64,000 nucleotides of DNA. It comes from Bradyrhizobium sp. CCBAU 53351. GTDB lineage: Bacteria > Pseudomonadota > Alphaproteobacteria > Rhizobiales > Xanthobacteraceae. Positions 16,831 to 25,467 of this stretch are shown piece by piece. The stretch lies in contig NZ_CP030059.1 of the NCBI RefSeq assembly GCF_015291745.1, positions 957,501 through 1,021,500 of the forward strand, given 5' to 3'. Position 1 is the first letter of the stretch. The number at the start of each line of letters is the position of its first letter. The notes beneath the pieces are model-generated. The model was not told the origin of the DNA, made no database searches, and saw only the letters and a program-made list of their open reading frames with translations. The position numbers were made by a program, and so were the translations under genes.

Positions 16831-16970
16831 CTTCTCCCCTTGTGGGAGAAGGTGGCGCGAAGCGCCGGATGAGGGGTTCTCTCCGAAGTCTCATCTGTGG
16901 AGACAGACCCCTCTCCCAAGCGAGCATGTTGCAACGAGATACGTGCCCTCTTTCACAAGGGGAGAGGGCG
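16831..16970. repeat. dispersed repeat, family C (TCTCCCCTTGTGGGAGA…)
   Basis: The left arm CTTCTCCCCTTGTGGGAGAAG is a hairpin followed by GTGGCGCGAAGCGCCGGATGAGGGG; the right arm ends TTTCACAAGGGGAGAGGGC. A second copy is at 60131-60284. It sits inside the presumed operon between the dehydrogenase and hydratase genes, so it may cause partial termination or RNA processing. Confidence 0.7.
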
Positions 16971-17009
16971 CAGTAACAGCCATCTTCCGCGCGGATATGA
17001 GAGGCATGC

Positions 17010-17816
17010 ATGTCCCAACCGCTGCTGATCGAGCATGACGATGGCGTTGACCGGGTAACGCTCAATCGTCCCGAACACCTCAACGCGCTCGATCCGGCGC
17101 TGATCGACGCGCTCAACGTTTATTTCCTGGGCCTGCAGCGCAATCGCGACACGCGCGTCGTGGTGCTCAGAGGCGCCGGCAAGAATTTCTGCGCCGGCCT
17201 GGATCTCAAGGCCGCGATGGCGCGCCGGGCCGGGCAGCAGGAGCCGCCCGGTGTCACGGAGTCGCTGGACTCGCAGCGGCGCATTGCCGACATCGTGATG
17301 CTGATGCGGCGCTGCCCGCAGCCGATCCTGGCGCTGGTGCAGGGCGCGGCGGCCGGCGGCGGCTTTGCGCTGGCGCTAGCCTCCGACATCCGCATTGCCT
17401 CGAAATCGGCGCGGATGAACTGCGCCTTCATCAAGCTCGGCCTCGGCGGCTGCGACATCGGCACCAGCTATTTCCTGCCGCGGCTGGTCGGCGTGTCCGT
17501 CGCCTCGGAACTGATCCTCACCGGACGGTTCATCGGCGCCGAGCGCGCGCTCGCGGTCGGCCTCGTTTCCGAAGTCGTGGACGAGGACAAGCTCAATGAT
17601 GCGGCCGAGCCCTATGTCGAGGCGATGATGACGGCTTCGCCCGTGGGCCTGCGTCTCTCCAAGGAGTGCCTCAACATGAGTGTCGATGCCGGGTCGCTGG
17701 AAGCCGTGATCGCGATGGAGGATCGCAACCAGGTGCTGTGCAGCCGTTCCGAGGAATTTTCGGAAGGCATCAGGGCCTTCCTTGAGAAGCGAAAGCCTGT
17801 CTATATCAAGCGCTGA
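17010..17816 (+). CDS. enoyl-CoA hydratase/isomerase family protein
   Basis: A crotonase-fold enzyme of 268 residues, expected to hydrate a 2-enoyl-CoA. The oxyanion-hole segments KNFCAGLDLKAA and ALVQGAAAGGGFALALASDIRI are clear. In place of the usual PGxGGTQ segment it has LGLGGCDIGTSYFLPRLVG, a variant seen in many actinobacterial and proteobacterial members; the usual first catalytic Glu is not obvious. So it could be a hydratase acting on bulky substrates or an isomerase. It lies between the 3-hydroxyacyl-CoA dehydrogenase and feruloyl-CoA-synthase-like genes. Confidence 0.88.
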   Translation: MSQPLLIEHDDGVDRVTLNRPEHLNALDPALIDALNVYFLGLQRNRDTRVVVLRGAGKNFCAGLDLKAAMARRAGQQEPPGVTESLDSQRRIADIVMLMRRCPQPILALVQGAAAGGGFALALASDIRIASKSARMNCAFIKLGLGGCDIGTSYFLPRLVGVSVASELILTGRFIGAERALAVGLVSEVVDEDKLNDAAEPYVEAMMTASPVGLRLSKECLNMSVDAGSLEAVIAMEDRNQVLCSRSEEFSEGIRAFLEKRKPVYIKR

Positions 17817-17859
17817 ACCAGAACGATCCGCAAAGGACGATAATTCCGGGAGACGCAAA

Positions 17860-19731
17860 ATGAGTGGAAGCGCGGCGGCCGTGATGACGAAGCCCGCCTT
17901 TCGCAAGATCGAATGGCTTGCGCGCGACATCGACGTCGAGCGCCGCAACGACGGCACGGTGGTGCTGAAGTCGCGCATTCCGCTGCAGCCTTACGAGAAA
18001 CACATTCCGGCATCGCTGGCGAAGTGGGCGAAGCAAGCCCCCGAGCGCATCTGGCTGGCGCAGCGCGGCGGTCCCAATCGCGAATGGCGCAAGGTCTCCT
18101 ATGCCGAAGCCAAGCGTACCGTGGATGCGCTGACGCAAGGTCTGCTCAATCTCGGGCTCGAGGGCCGCCCCGTTGCGATCCTCTCCGGCAATTCGATCGA
18201 GCACGCACTGATGACGCAGGCGGCGATGCAGGCGCGCGCCCCGGCAGCGCCGGTGTCGCCGGCCTACTCGCTGATGAGCCACGATCACGTCAAGCTGAAA
18301 TATTTGTTCGACCTGATCAAGCCGGCCGTATTGATGGTGCAGGACGGCCCGACCTTCGAGAAGGCGCTGAAGGCGCTCGATCTCGCCGGCGTCACCGTGG
18401 TGCACGTCGCCCGGCCCTGCGACGGCATCACAAGCGTCAGCTTCGCCGAGCTTGCGGCAACGCCGGTGACGAAGGATGTCGAGGCGTCGATCGCGAAGAT
18501 CACGCCGGACACCGTCGGCAAGCTGCTGTTTACGTCAGGCTCGACCGGCATGCCCAAGGCTGTCATCAACACGCAAGGCATGATGTGCGCCAATGCGGCG
18601 ATGATGATGCAGGTTCGCCCAAGGGATCCCAATGGTCCTGTTACGACCATGCTGGACTGGATGCCGTGGAACCACACGATGGGCGGCAATGCGGCGTTCC
18701 ACCCGATCCTGGTCGATGGCGGCACGCTCTATATCGACGACGGCCGGCCGATGCCTGGCCAGTTCGAGGAGACGCTGCGGAATCTGCGCGAGATCTCACC
18801 CACCTATTACGCCAACGTGCCGGCCGGCTATGCCGCGCTCGCGGCGGCCATGGAGAAGGACGACGCGCTCTGTCGCTCCTTCTTCAAAAATCTCTCGATC
18901 ATGGCCTATGGCGGCGCGCGGCTGCCGGACGATCTCTATGACCGCATGCAGGCCCTCGCCGTGAAGACCACCGGCGAGCGCATCGTGTTCTATACCGGCT
19001 GGGGCTCGACAGAGACCGCGCCGACCTCGACCGGCACTTATTGGGACACCGAGCGCGTCGGCCTGATCGGCCTGCCGTTCCCTGGCGTCGAATTGAAGAT
19101 GGTGCCGTGCGGCTCGAAATACGAGCTGCGGCTGCGCGGAGTCAACGTCACGCCCGGCTATTTCGGCCAGCCGGAGCTGACGAAGAAGATGTTCGACGAG
19201 GAAGGGTTCTACTGCATCGGTGATGCCGGCATTTTCGTCGACGATTCCGATCCGGTGAAGGGCATCATCTTCGCCGGCCGTGTCGTGGAAGACTTCAAGC
19301 TCACCACCGGCACCTTCGTGCATGTCGGCTCGCTCCGAACCGATGCGATTGCGGCGGCAACGCCCGTCGTGCATGACGCGCTGGTAGCGGGACAGGACCG
19401 CGCCTTCATCGGCCTCCTGGCGTGGCCGAACCTGCATGCCTGCCGCCAGTTCGTCGGCAATCCCGATCTCAGCTTCGCGGACGCGGTGAGGCATCCCGAG
19501 GTGATCGCCTGTCTCAGGCGCGGGCTGGAGACGCACAACCGTGAGTGCGAAGGCGCCAGCAGCCGGATCATCGCGCGCGCGATGCTGATGGCCGAGCCGC
19601 CCTCGATCGACGGCAACGAGCTCACCGACAAGGGCTACATCAACCAGCGCGCCGGTCTGGAACGGCGCGCCGAATTGGTGGAGCGGCTTTATGCGGACAA
19701 GCCGGATCAGGATGTGATCGTGCTGAGATGA
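17860..19731 (+). CDS. feruloyl-CoA synthase-like AMP-forming ligase
   Basis: A 623-residue adenylating ligase with P-loop LFTSGSTGMPKAV (about 224-236), YTGWGSTETAP, and IFAGRVVEDFKLTTGTFV near the C-terminus. The long form with the opening segment IPLQPYEKHIPASLAKWAKQ-APERIWLAQR (read in parts) is characteristic of the feruloyl-CoA synthase (Fcs) family instead of FadD. The start at 17860 has GGGAGA upstream; the frame also runs 78 bp earlier, overlapping the hydratase end. It suggests that the island acts on an arylalkyl or cinnamate-like acid, though the family also contains enzymes for other bulky acids. Confidence 0.82.
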   Translation: MSGSAAAVMTKPAFRKIEWLARDIDVERRNDGTVVLKSRIPLQPYEKHIPASLAKWAKQAPERIWLAQRGGPNREWRKVSYAEAKRTVDALTQGLLNLGLEGRPVAILSGNSIEHALMTQAAMQARAPAAPVSPAYSLMSHDHVKLKYLFDLIKPAVLMVQDGPTFEKALKALDLAGVTVVHVARPCDGITSVSFAELAATPVTKDVEASIAKITPDTVGKLLFTSGSTGMPKAVINTQGMMCANAAMMMQVRPRDPNGPVTTMLDWMPWNHTMGGNAAFHPILVDGGTLYIDDGRPMPGQFEETLRNLREISPTYYANVPAGYAALAAAMEKDDALCRSFFKNLSIMAYGGARLPDDLYDRMQALAVKTTGERIVFYTGWGSTETAPTSTGTYWDTERVGLIGLPFPGVELKMVPCGSKYELRLRGVNVTPGYFGQPELTKKMFDEEGFYCIGDAGIFVDDSDPVKGIIFAGRVVEDFKLTTGTFVHVGSLRTDAIAAATPVVHDALVAGQDRAFIGLLAWPNLHACRQFVGNPDLSFADAVRHPEVIACLRRGLETHNRECEGASSRIIARAMLMAEPPSIDGNELTDKGYINQRAGLERRAELVERLYADKPDQDVIVLR

Positions 19732-19752
19732 GTTGCGCAATTCTCTCACCTC

Positions 19753-19792
19753 GTCATTCCGGGGCGCGCGCTACGCGGCGCCCCGGAATGAC
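19753..19792. repeat. palindromic repeat, family B
   Basis: GTCATTCCGGGGCGCGCG faces CGGCGCCCCGGAATGAC over a short centre, a near-perfect 40-bp palindrome in the 101-bp gap between the ligase and the first acyl-CoA dehydrogenase. It may act as an RNA-stabilising or attenuating hairpin in the operon. Confidence 0.75.
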
Positions 19793-19832
19793 GGCATCAA
19801 TACAAGCGACAAACAATAAAAGGTAGCCCGCC

Positions 19833-20960
19833 ATGAACTTCGACTTCTCCGACGACCAGAAACAGCTCCGCGACCAGGCGCGCAAGTTCCTCGCTGAGAA
19901 ATGCCCACCCAAGGCGGTGCGTGTCGTGCTCGACGGCAAGGCGCCTTACGACAAGGAGCTGTGGAAGGGCCTCGCCGAGATGGGCTTTCTCGGCGTTGCC
20001 ATTCCCGAAGAGTTCGGCGGCGCGGGCGCCGGCCATCTCGAGCTTTGCGTGATCGCGGAGGAGATGGGCCGGGCCAATGCGCCGGTGCCGTTCTCCTCGA
20101 CCGTGTACCTTGCCGCCGAAGCGCTGCTGATCGCCGGCAGCGACGCGCAGAAGAAGAAATGGCTGCCGGCGATTGCCTCGGGCGAAGCCATCGGCACGCT
20201 GGCACTGTTCGAGGGCAAGGGCAATCCGTCGCCGAGGAACGTCAAGCTCACCGCTGCGAACGGCGTGCTCAACGGCGTCAAGAAGCCCGTTGCCGACGGC
20301 GCCATCGCCGATTTCGCGGTGGTTGCCGCGCGCACGGGATCGAGTGGGCGCGACAATGACATCTCGCTGTTCCTGGTCGACCTCAAGGCCGGGGGTGTCG
20401 AGGTCAAGAGCCTCACCAATCTCGATCCGACCCGCGGGCAGGCCGAGATCACGTTCAGGGACGCCAAAGCCGAGCCGCTCGGCGCCGCGGGTGAGGGCTG
20501 GGGTATTTTGACCCAAGTGCTCGATCGCGCCGCGGTGCTCTGCGCATTCGAGCAGGTGGGCGGTTCCGACCGCGCGCTGGAGATGGGCCGCGACTACGCG
20601 CTCGACCGCATCGCCTTCGGCCGCCAGATCGGTTCGTTCCAGGCCGTCAAACACATGCTCGCCGACATGTATGTCTCGGCGACGCTGGCGCGCTCCAACA
20701 GCTATTACGGCGCCTGGGCGCTCTCGACCAACGCGGCCGAGTTGCCGGAAGCAGCGGCTGCCGCCCGCATCAGCGCGACGCAGGCGTTCCAGCATTGCGC
20801 CAAGAACAATATCCAGGTTCACGGCGGCATGGGCTTCACCTGGGAGTTCGACTGCCACATGTACTACCGCCGCGCCAACGCGATGGCGCTGGGGCTCGGC
20901 AGTCTCAGCTATTGGGAAGACCAGTTGATCGACCGCATGCGCAAGAAGAACGCGGCTTAA
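19833..20960 (+). CDS. acyl-CoA dehydrogenase, small-subunit type
   Basis: A flavin-dependent alpha,beta-dehydrogenation enzyme of 375 residues. It has the N-terminal helical domain (DDQKQLRDQARKFL, then MGFLGVAIPEEFGG), a weaker central beta domain, and the C-terminal segment QVHGGMGFTWEFDCHMYYRRA. This HGGMGFTWE type is seen in PimD/FadE-like subunits of two-component acyl-CoA dehydrogenases, as in pimeloyl-CoA or steroid side-chain degradation. The two 414-residue dehydrogenases downstream would be its large partners. The pairing is an inference from gene order and family habit. Confidence 0.85.
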   Translation: MNFDFSDDQKQLRDQARKFLAEKCPPKAVRVVLDGKAPYDKELWKGLAEMGFLGVAIPEEFGGAGAGHLELCVIAEEMGRANAPVPFSSTVYLAAEALLIAGSDAQKKKWLPAIASGEAIGTLALFEGKGNPSPRNVKLTAANGVLNGVKKPVADGAIADFAVVAARTGSSGRDNDISLFLVDLKAGGVEVKSLTNLDPTRGQAEITFRDAKAEPLGAAGEGWGILTQVLDRAAVLCAFEQVGGSDRALEMGRDYALDRIAFGRQIGSFQAVKHMLADMYVSATLARSNSYYGAWALSTNAAELPEAAAAARISATQAFQHCAKNNIQVHGGMGFTWEFDCHMYYRRANAMALGLGSLSYWEDQLIDRMRKKNAA

Positions 20961-20968
20961 GCCGATGT

Positions 20969-21085
20969 GCGTGTCCCGGACGCGATGCGGCGCGTAGTGC
21001 CGCTTCGCAGAGCCGGGACCCAGGGGCGCAATGGACCCCGGATCTGCAGCGCATCACTTCGTGCTGCGCAGCGTCCGGGGAATGA
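20969..21085. repeat. double-hairpin dispersed repeat, family A copy 3
   Basis: GTGTCCCGGACGCGATGCGG begins the first stem-loop, ending GAGCCGGGACCC; the second runs from GGACCCCGG to GCGTCCGGGG. It ends 15 bp before the ATG of the next gene, so it forms almost the whole leader. It is in the same orientation and position as copy 4 at 22347. Confidence 0.75.
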
Positions 21086-21100
21086 ACCGAGAGAAAACAG

Positions 21101-22345
21101 ATGAACTTCGACGACACTCCGCAGGAAGCCGAATTCCGCGCCACCGCGCGGGCCTGGATCGGCGCCAACGCTCCGAAGCAATACGAGGAGGAGCTGCGCA
21201 AATCCTCGCTTGGCCGCACCGTGCTCAAGAACGCCAATATCCTGGAAGTCGCAAAGGCGTGGCAGAAGAAGAAGGCCGATGCCGGCTGGGCCTGTCTGCA
21301 CTGGCCGAAGGAGTATGGCGGCCGCGGATCGTCGCCGATCGAGCGTGTGATCTGGTCGCAGGAAGAGGGGCCGTTCGGCCAGCTCTCCCGCATGTTCATC
21401 ATCGGTCACGGCATGTGCGGGCCGACCATGATGGCGTTCGCGCGCGAGGAGCACAAGCGCACCTACCTGCCGCCGCTCGCCTCAGGCGAAAAAGTCTGGT
21501 GCCAGCTGTTCTCCGAGCCGGCCGGCGGCTCGGACGTCGCGGGGCTGCGAACGCGCGCCGAGAAGGACGGCAATGACTGGGTGATCAACGGCCAGAAGAT
21601 CTGGACCTCGGGCGCGCATTATTCCGATTACGGCATCCTCTTGACGCGCACGGATCCGACCGTGCCCAAGCACAAGGGCCTCACCATGTTCTTCCTGGAC
21701 ATGAAGAGCCCCGGCGTCGAGGTGCGGCCGATCAAGCAGGCGAGCGGGGCGTCCGACTTCAACGAGGTGTATTTCACCAACGTCCGCATTCCCGACCATC
21801 AGCGCCTTGGCGAGGTCGGTGACGGCTGGAACGTCTCGCTGACCACGCTGATGAACGAGCGCAGCGCGATCGGCGCGGCCGTCTCGACCGGTTTCCCTGA
21901 ATTGTTCGAGTACTGCTCCAGCCTGATGCTCGACGACGGCCCGGCGATCGAGGATCGCGCGGTGCGCTCCAAGCTGGCGAACTGGGCAGTGAAGGCGAGC
22001 GGGCTGAAATACACCAGCATGCGCGCGATCTCGGCGCTGTCGAAGGGCGAGCGGCCGGGGCCGGAAAACTCCATCGGCAAGCTGGTGGCGGGATCGATGA
22101 TCCAGGACGTCGCGACCTACGCGTTGGATCTGCAGGGCGCGGGCGGCGTGGTCAGCGGTGAGGATGGCGAGCTGGCCGGCCGTTTCCAGGCGATGCTGCT
22201 GCGCGCGCCTGGCACCCGCGTCGAAGGCGGCACCGACGAGATCATGCGCAACATCATCGCCGAGCGGGTGCTGGGTCTGCCCGGCGATATCCGTGTCGAC
22301 AAGGACGTGCCGTTCAACAAGATCCCGACGAAGGGAAGAGGCTAG
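21101..22345 (+). CDS. acyl-CoA dehydrogenase, large-subunit type, copy 1
   Basis: A 414-residue flavoprotein dehydrogenase. Visible marks are WQKKKADAGWACLHWPKEYGG (read in parts), WCQLFSEPAGGSDVAGLRTRA (the FAD/substrate loop), INGQKIWTSGAHYSDYG and the C-terminal GGTDEIMRNIIAERVLGLPGD. These place it in the PimC/FadE large-subunit group. It begins MNFDDTPQEAEF, almost the same as the next gene MNFDDTPQEAAF, and has the same length. This and the next gene are tandem duplicates, each preceded by a family A repeat. Confidence 0.88.
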   Translation: MNFDDTPQEAEFRATARAWIGANAPKQYEEELRKSSLGRTVLKNANILEVAKAWQKKKADAGWACLHWPKEYGGRGSSPIERVIWSQEEGPFGQLSRMFIIGHGMCGPTMMAFAREEHKRTYLPPLASGEKVWCQLFSEPAGGSDVAGLRTRAEKDGNDWVINGQKIWTSGAHYSDYGILLTRTDPTVPKHKGLTMFFLDMKSPGVEVRPIKQASGASDFNEVYFTNVRIPDHQRLGEVGDGWNVSLTTLMNERSAIGAAVSTGFPELFEYCSSLMLDDGPAIEDRAVRSKLANWAVKASGLKYTSMRAISALSKGERPGPENSIGKLVAGSMIQDVATYALDLQGAGGVVSGEDGELAGRFQAMLLRAPGTRVEGGTDEIMRNIIAERVLGLPGDIRVDKDVPFNKIPTKGRG

Positions 22346-22346
22346 C

Positions 22347-22467
22347 CGTGTCCCGGCTCTGCAGAGCGGTACGAAGTACCGCTCTGCAGAGCCGGGACCC
22401 AGAAAGCCAAAATGGGCCCCGGCTCTGCAGCGCACCGCTTCGCGCTGCGCAGCGTCCGGGGCACGAG
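22347..22467. repeat. double-hairpin dispersed repeat, family A copy 4
   Basis: GTGTCCCGGCTCTGCAGAGC begins a strong first stem (CGGCTCTGCAGAGCGGTAC with its complement), then GGGCCCCGG…GCGTCCGGGGCACGAG. It ends 16 bp before the ATG of the second large-subunit dehydrogenase. Its start lies 1,378 bp from that of copy 3, matching the spacing of the two duplicated genes. Confidence 0.77.
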
Positions 22468-22483
22468 AAAGGAGAGTTCGAAG

Positions 22484-23728
22484 ATGAATTTCGACGACAC
22501 CCCGCAGGAAGCCGCATTCCGCGAGACTGCGCGCAAATGGATCGACGCCAATGCGCCTAGGGAGCTGCATGCCGAGCTGTCAAAATCCTCGCTCGGCCGC
22601 ATCCGCCTTGCCAGCCACGACATCGTCGATGTCGGCAAGGCCTGGCAGAAGAAGAAGGCTGATGCCGGCTGGGCGTGCCTGCACTGGCCGAAGGAATATG
22701 GCGGGCGCGGCGCGTCGCCGATCGAGAAGGTGATCTGGCAGCAGGAGGAGGGCGTCTATGGCAAGCTGACGCAGCCGTTCCAGATCGGCGAGGGCATGTG
22801 CGGTCCGACCGTGATGGCCTTCGGCAGCGAGGATGCGAAGCGCAGGTATCTGCCGAAACTCGCCTCGGGCGAGGAGATCTGGTGCCAGCTGTTCTCCGAA
22901 CCGTCCGCCGGTTCGGACGTTGCCGGCTTGCGCACCCGTGCCGAGAAGAAGGGCGACAATTGGGTCGTCAACGGCCAGAAGATCTGGACCTCTGGCGCGC
23001 ATTATTCCGACTATGGTCTTTTGATCGCGCGCACGGATCCGAACGTGCCCAAGCACAAGGGCCTCACCATGTTCTTCCTGGACATGAAGAGCCCGGGCGT
23101 CGAGGTGCGGCCTATCAAGCAGGCCAACGGCATGCAGGAGTTCAACGAGGTCTATTTTACTGACGTGGTCATTCCCGACAGCCAGCGGCTGGGGGCCGTC
23201 GGCGAGGGCTGGAGCGTCTCGCTGACCACCTTGATGAACGAGCGCATGTCGATCGGCGCGCGGCTCGCCACCGGCGTCCCTGAAATGTTCGAGTTCTGCT
23301 CAACGCTGATGCTGGAGGACGGGCTCGCCATCGACGATCCCGCCGTGCGCTCGAGGCTGGCGAGCTGGGCGGCGAAGTCGAACGGACTGAAATTCACCAG
23401 CTACCGCACCATCTCGGCACTGTCGAAGGGCGAGCGGCCGGGTCCGGAGAACTCGATCGGCAAGCTGGTCTCGGGCATGATGCTGCAGGACATCGCGACC
23501 TACGCCATGGACCTGCAGGGCGCGGCCGGCGTGCTCACCGGCAACGACGAGGAGACCGTGCAGGGCCAGTTCCAGCAGATGCTGCTGTCCTCGCCCTCGA
23601 TGCGCATCGCCGGCGGCACCGACGAGATCCTGCGCAACATCATCGCCGAGCGCGTGCTGGGCCTGCCCGGCGACATCCGCGTCGACAAGGACGTGCCGTA
23701 CAACAAGATCCCGACCAAGGGGCGGTGA
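22484..23728 (+). CDS. acyl-CoA dehydrogenase, large-subunit type, copy 2
   Basis: It has 414 residues, a close paralogue of the 21101-22345 product with the same domains: WCQLFSEPSAGSDVAGLRTRA, VNGQKIWTSGAHYSDYG and GGTDEILRNIIAERVLGLPGD. The start ATG at 22484 has AAAGGAGAG upstream; the frame is open 72 bp further into the repeat but without support. Differences are concentrated in the middle (for example FNEVYFTDVVIPDSQRLG versus the sister's NVRIPDHQ), so the two could handle successive intermediates of one chain. Confidence 0.88.
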   Translation: MNFDDTPQEAAFRETARKWIDANAPRELHAELSKSSLGRIRLASHDIVDVGKAWQKKKADAGWACLHWPKEYGGRGASPIEKVIWQQEEGVYGKLTQPFQIGEGMCGPTVMAFGSEDAKRRYLPKLASGEEIWCQLFSEPSAGSDVAGLRTRAEKKGDNWVVNGQKIWTSGAHYSDYGLLIARTDPNVPKHKGLTMFFLDMKSPGVEVRPIKQANGMQEFNEVYFTDVVIPDSQRLGAVGEGWSVSLTTLMNERMSIGARLATGVPEMFEFCSTLMLEDGLAIDDPAVRSRLASWAAKSNGLKFTSYRTISALSKGERPGPENSIGKLVSGMMLQDIATYAMDLQGAAGVLTGNDEETVQGQFQQMLLSSPSMRIAGGTDEILRNIIAERVLGLPGDIRVDKDVPYNKIPTKGR

Positions 23729-23741
23729 TTGCCATTTTGCG

Positions 23742-23771
23742 GGGTGGTTACGCCTTCGGGCTAACGCACCC
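23742..23771. repeat. short inverted-repeat element (GGGTGGTTA…TAACGCACCC)
   Basis: Arms GGGTGGTTA and TAACGCACCC flank CGCCTTCGGGC, forming a stem-loop in the 68-bp gap before the nitroreductase ATG. Elements of the form GGGTG-GTTA-CGC…GCG-TAAC-CACCC are widespread in this group (from memory). Confidence 0.55.
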
Positions 23772-23796
23772 TGCGAGGCCAATAGCGAGCAGATCC

Positions 23797-24498
23797 ATGG
23801 ACGCAAAAGTGAGCCAGACCCAAAACCGCATCGGCGTGCTCGAAGAGCTGCTCAACGAGCGCTATTCCGTCCGCGCCTTCCTCCCCAAGCCGGTCGATCG
23901 CGCGACCATCGAGCATGTGCTGACGACGGCACAGCGCACTGCGTCCTGGTGCAACAGCCAGCCTTGGCAGGTCATCATCGCCAGCGGCGAAGCCAAGGAG
24001 CGCTTCCGCAAGGCGATCTACCAGGAAGCCTCAGGCGGCCTCGGCGACGACTATGATTTCACGCCGCCGCGCGAGTATGTCGGCGTCTATCTCGACCGCC
24101 GCCGCGAAAGCGGTTTCCAGCTCTACAACACGCTCGGCATCGCCCGTGGCGACAAAAACGCCTACGCCAAGCAGGCGCTGGAGAACTACAATTTCTTCGG
24201 CGCGCCGCATGTCGCCATCATCCACACCAACGAGCCGCTCGGCATCTACGGCGCGATCGATTGCGGCGCCTATGTCTCCAATTTCATGCTGGCCGCGCAG
24301 GCGCTCGGGCTCGGCACGATTCCGCAGGCCGCGCTGGCGCGGCATTCCGGCCTGATCCGGCGCCACTTCGATCTGCTCGACGACCGCCGCGTCGTCTGCG
24401 GCATCTCGTTCGGCTATGCCGACCACGCGCACAAGGTCAACAGCTACCGCACCTCGCGGGCGAGCGTGGCCGAGACCGTGACCTTCGTGGACGAGTGA
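23797..24498 (+). CDS. nitroreductase family protein
   Basis: An FMN-dependent NAD(P)H oxidoreductase of 233 residues. The family marks RYSVRAFLPKPV, TASWCNSQPWQVIIAS and a C-terminal CGISFGYADHAHKVNSYRTSR are visible. The ATG at 23797 is preferred; a GTG overlapping the previous stop (23725) would add 24 residues encoded by a repeat element. Its place at the end of the catabolic run suggests reduction of an enone, quinone or nitro intermediate, or flavin recycling for the dehydrogenases. The true substrate is unknown. Confidence 0.83.
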   Translation: MDAKVSQTQNRIGVLEELLNERYSVRAFLPKPVDRATIEHVLTTAQRTASWCNSQPWQVIIASGEAKERFRKAIYQEASGGLGDDYDFTPPREYVGVYLDRRRESGFQLYNTLGIARGDKNAYAKQALENYNFFGAPHVAIIHTNEPLGIYGAIDCGAYVSNFMLAAQALGLGTIPQAALARHSGLIRRHFDLLDDRRVVCGISFGYADHAHKVNSYRTSRASVAETVTFVDE

Positions 24499-24526
24499 TC
24501 GGAAGCGTCATCCGTCTTGCAAACAC

Positions 24527-24558
24527 ATGAAGGCGGCCGCGGAAACGGCCGCCTTCAT
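24527..24558. terminator. bidirectional hairpin terminator between nitroreductase and ecfG
   Basis: A perfect 13-bp stem ATGAAGGCGGCCG (24527-24539) with CGGCCGCCTTCAT (24546-24558) and a 6-base loop. It lies between two convergent genes and so can stop both. Confidence 0.75.
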
Positions 24559-24587
24559 CTTCATTTGAGCCCGATTGACGCCGGCCG

Positions 24588-25136
24588 TCAGCCGCCGCTG
24601 CCGCCGATCACGGCCCGTACGGTCTCGTCCGGGCCAAAATCCTCGGCGCCGTCCACATAGAGCAGCGCGGCGAGCTTCGAGCGCGCACGGTTCACGCGGC
24701 TCTTGATCGTGCCGACGGCGCAGCCGCAGATCGAAGCCGCGTCCTCGTAGGAGAAGCCGGAGGCGCCGACCAGGATCAACGCTTCACGCTGGTCCTGCGG
24801 AAGCTTCTCGAGCGCCGTGCGAAACTCCTCGAACTCGAGATGCGCGTTCTGCGACGGCTGTGTCTTGAGCGTCTTGGCGTAGTTGCCTTCGGCGTCCTCG
24901 ACCTCGCGCCGCCGCTTGCGATAGTCCGAGCGGAACAGGTTGCGCAGGATCGTGAACAGCCACGCCGGCAGGTTGGAGCCGGGCTGGAACGAGTCGATGT
25001 TGGCAAGCGCGCGGAGCAGCGTCTCCTGCACCAGATCATCGGCGCGGTCCGCATTGCCGCTGAGCGAAATGGCGAACGCACGCAGACTGGGTACGGCCGC
25101 CAGGATGTCGTTACGCAGGGAGTCCGTGAGAGGCAT
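24588..25136 (-). CDS. ecfG: general stress response ECF sigma factor EcfG
   Basis: The sigma factor of the alphaproteobacterial general stress response (182 residues). Region 2 reads AISLSGNADRADDLVQETLLRALAN and LPAWLFTILRNLFRSDYRKRRREVED (in parts); region 4 reads LEKLPQDQREALILVGASGFSYEDAA with ICGCAVGTIKSRVNRARSKL. It is normally held by NepR and freed when phosphorylated PhyR takes NepR away. The ATG at 25136 shares one base with the nepR stop (TAATG), so the anti-sigma and sigma factors are translated in step. Exact EcfG promoters occur before sodB and before the gene at 49429. Confidence 0.96.
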   Translation of the reverse strand: MPLTDSLRNDILAAVPSLRAFAISLSGNADRADDLVQETLLRALANIDSFQPGSNLPAWLFTILRNLFRSDYRKRRREVEDAEGNYAKTLKTQPSQNAHLEFEEFRTALEKLPQDQREALILVGASGFSYEDAASICGCAVGTIKSRVNRARSKLAALLYVDGAEDFGPDETVRAVIGGSGG

Positions 25137-25369
25137 TAATCCCTCCCATTGTTGTTGTCGTTAGATCCCCCGTCATTTTCCACTTGGGGTGCCGCTCCCT
25201 GGGCATCAAGCTTCTTGATCAGTTCCGCGAACCGATCCGGAACCCCCTGCCGCACCACGTCATCATACATGGCGCGCAGCTGATGCCCGATCCGGGATTG
25301 AATCTCCGGAGTGAGCCCTCCCTTGCCGGGGGTCGTGCTTCTGGTTGCTTGTGACTTGAGATCTTTCAT
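25136..25369 (-). CDS. nepR: anti-sigma factor NepR
   Basis: A small protein (77 residues from ATG 25369) with the NepR core GLTPEIQSRIGHQLRAMYDDVV, then GVPDRFAELIKKLD (read in parts). It binds EcfG in unstressed cells and binds the sigma-like domain of PhyR under stress. An in-frame start at 25453 would add 28 residues and lies in a region I read as promoter/leader. It is the first gene of nepR-ecfG, divergent from phyR, the standard layout of this module. Confidence 0.92.
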   Translation of the reverse strand: MKDLKSQATRSTTPGKGGLTPEIQSRIGHQLRAMYDDVVRQGVPDRFAELIKKLDAQGAAPQVENDGGSNDNNNGRD

Positions 25370-25467
25370 GACCTGTTCCACGTTTCCCCGAGTTAAGTGA
25401 CTGTAAAATCGAGAAGTTTTCTCAACCGGGAGCCGTTCCCTGGATAGGCTCAATTCCAGGTTCGAGA

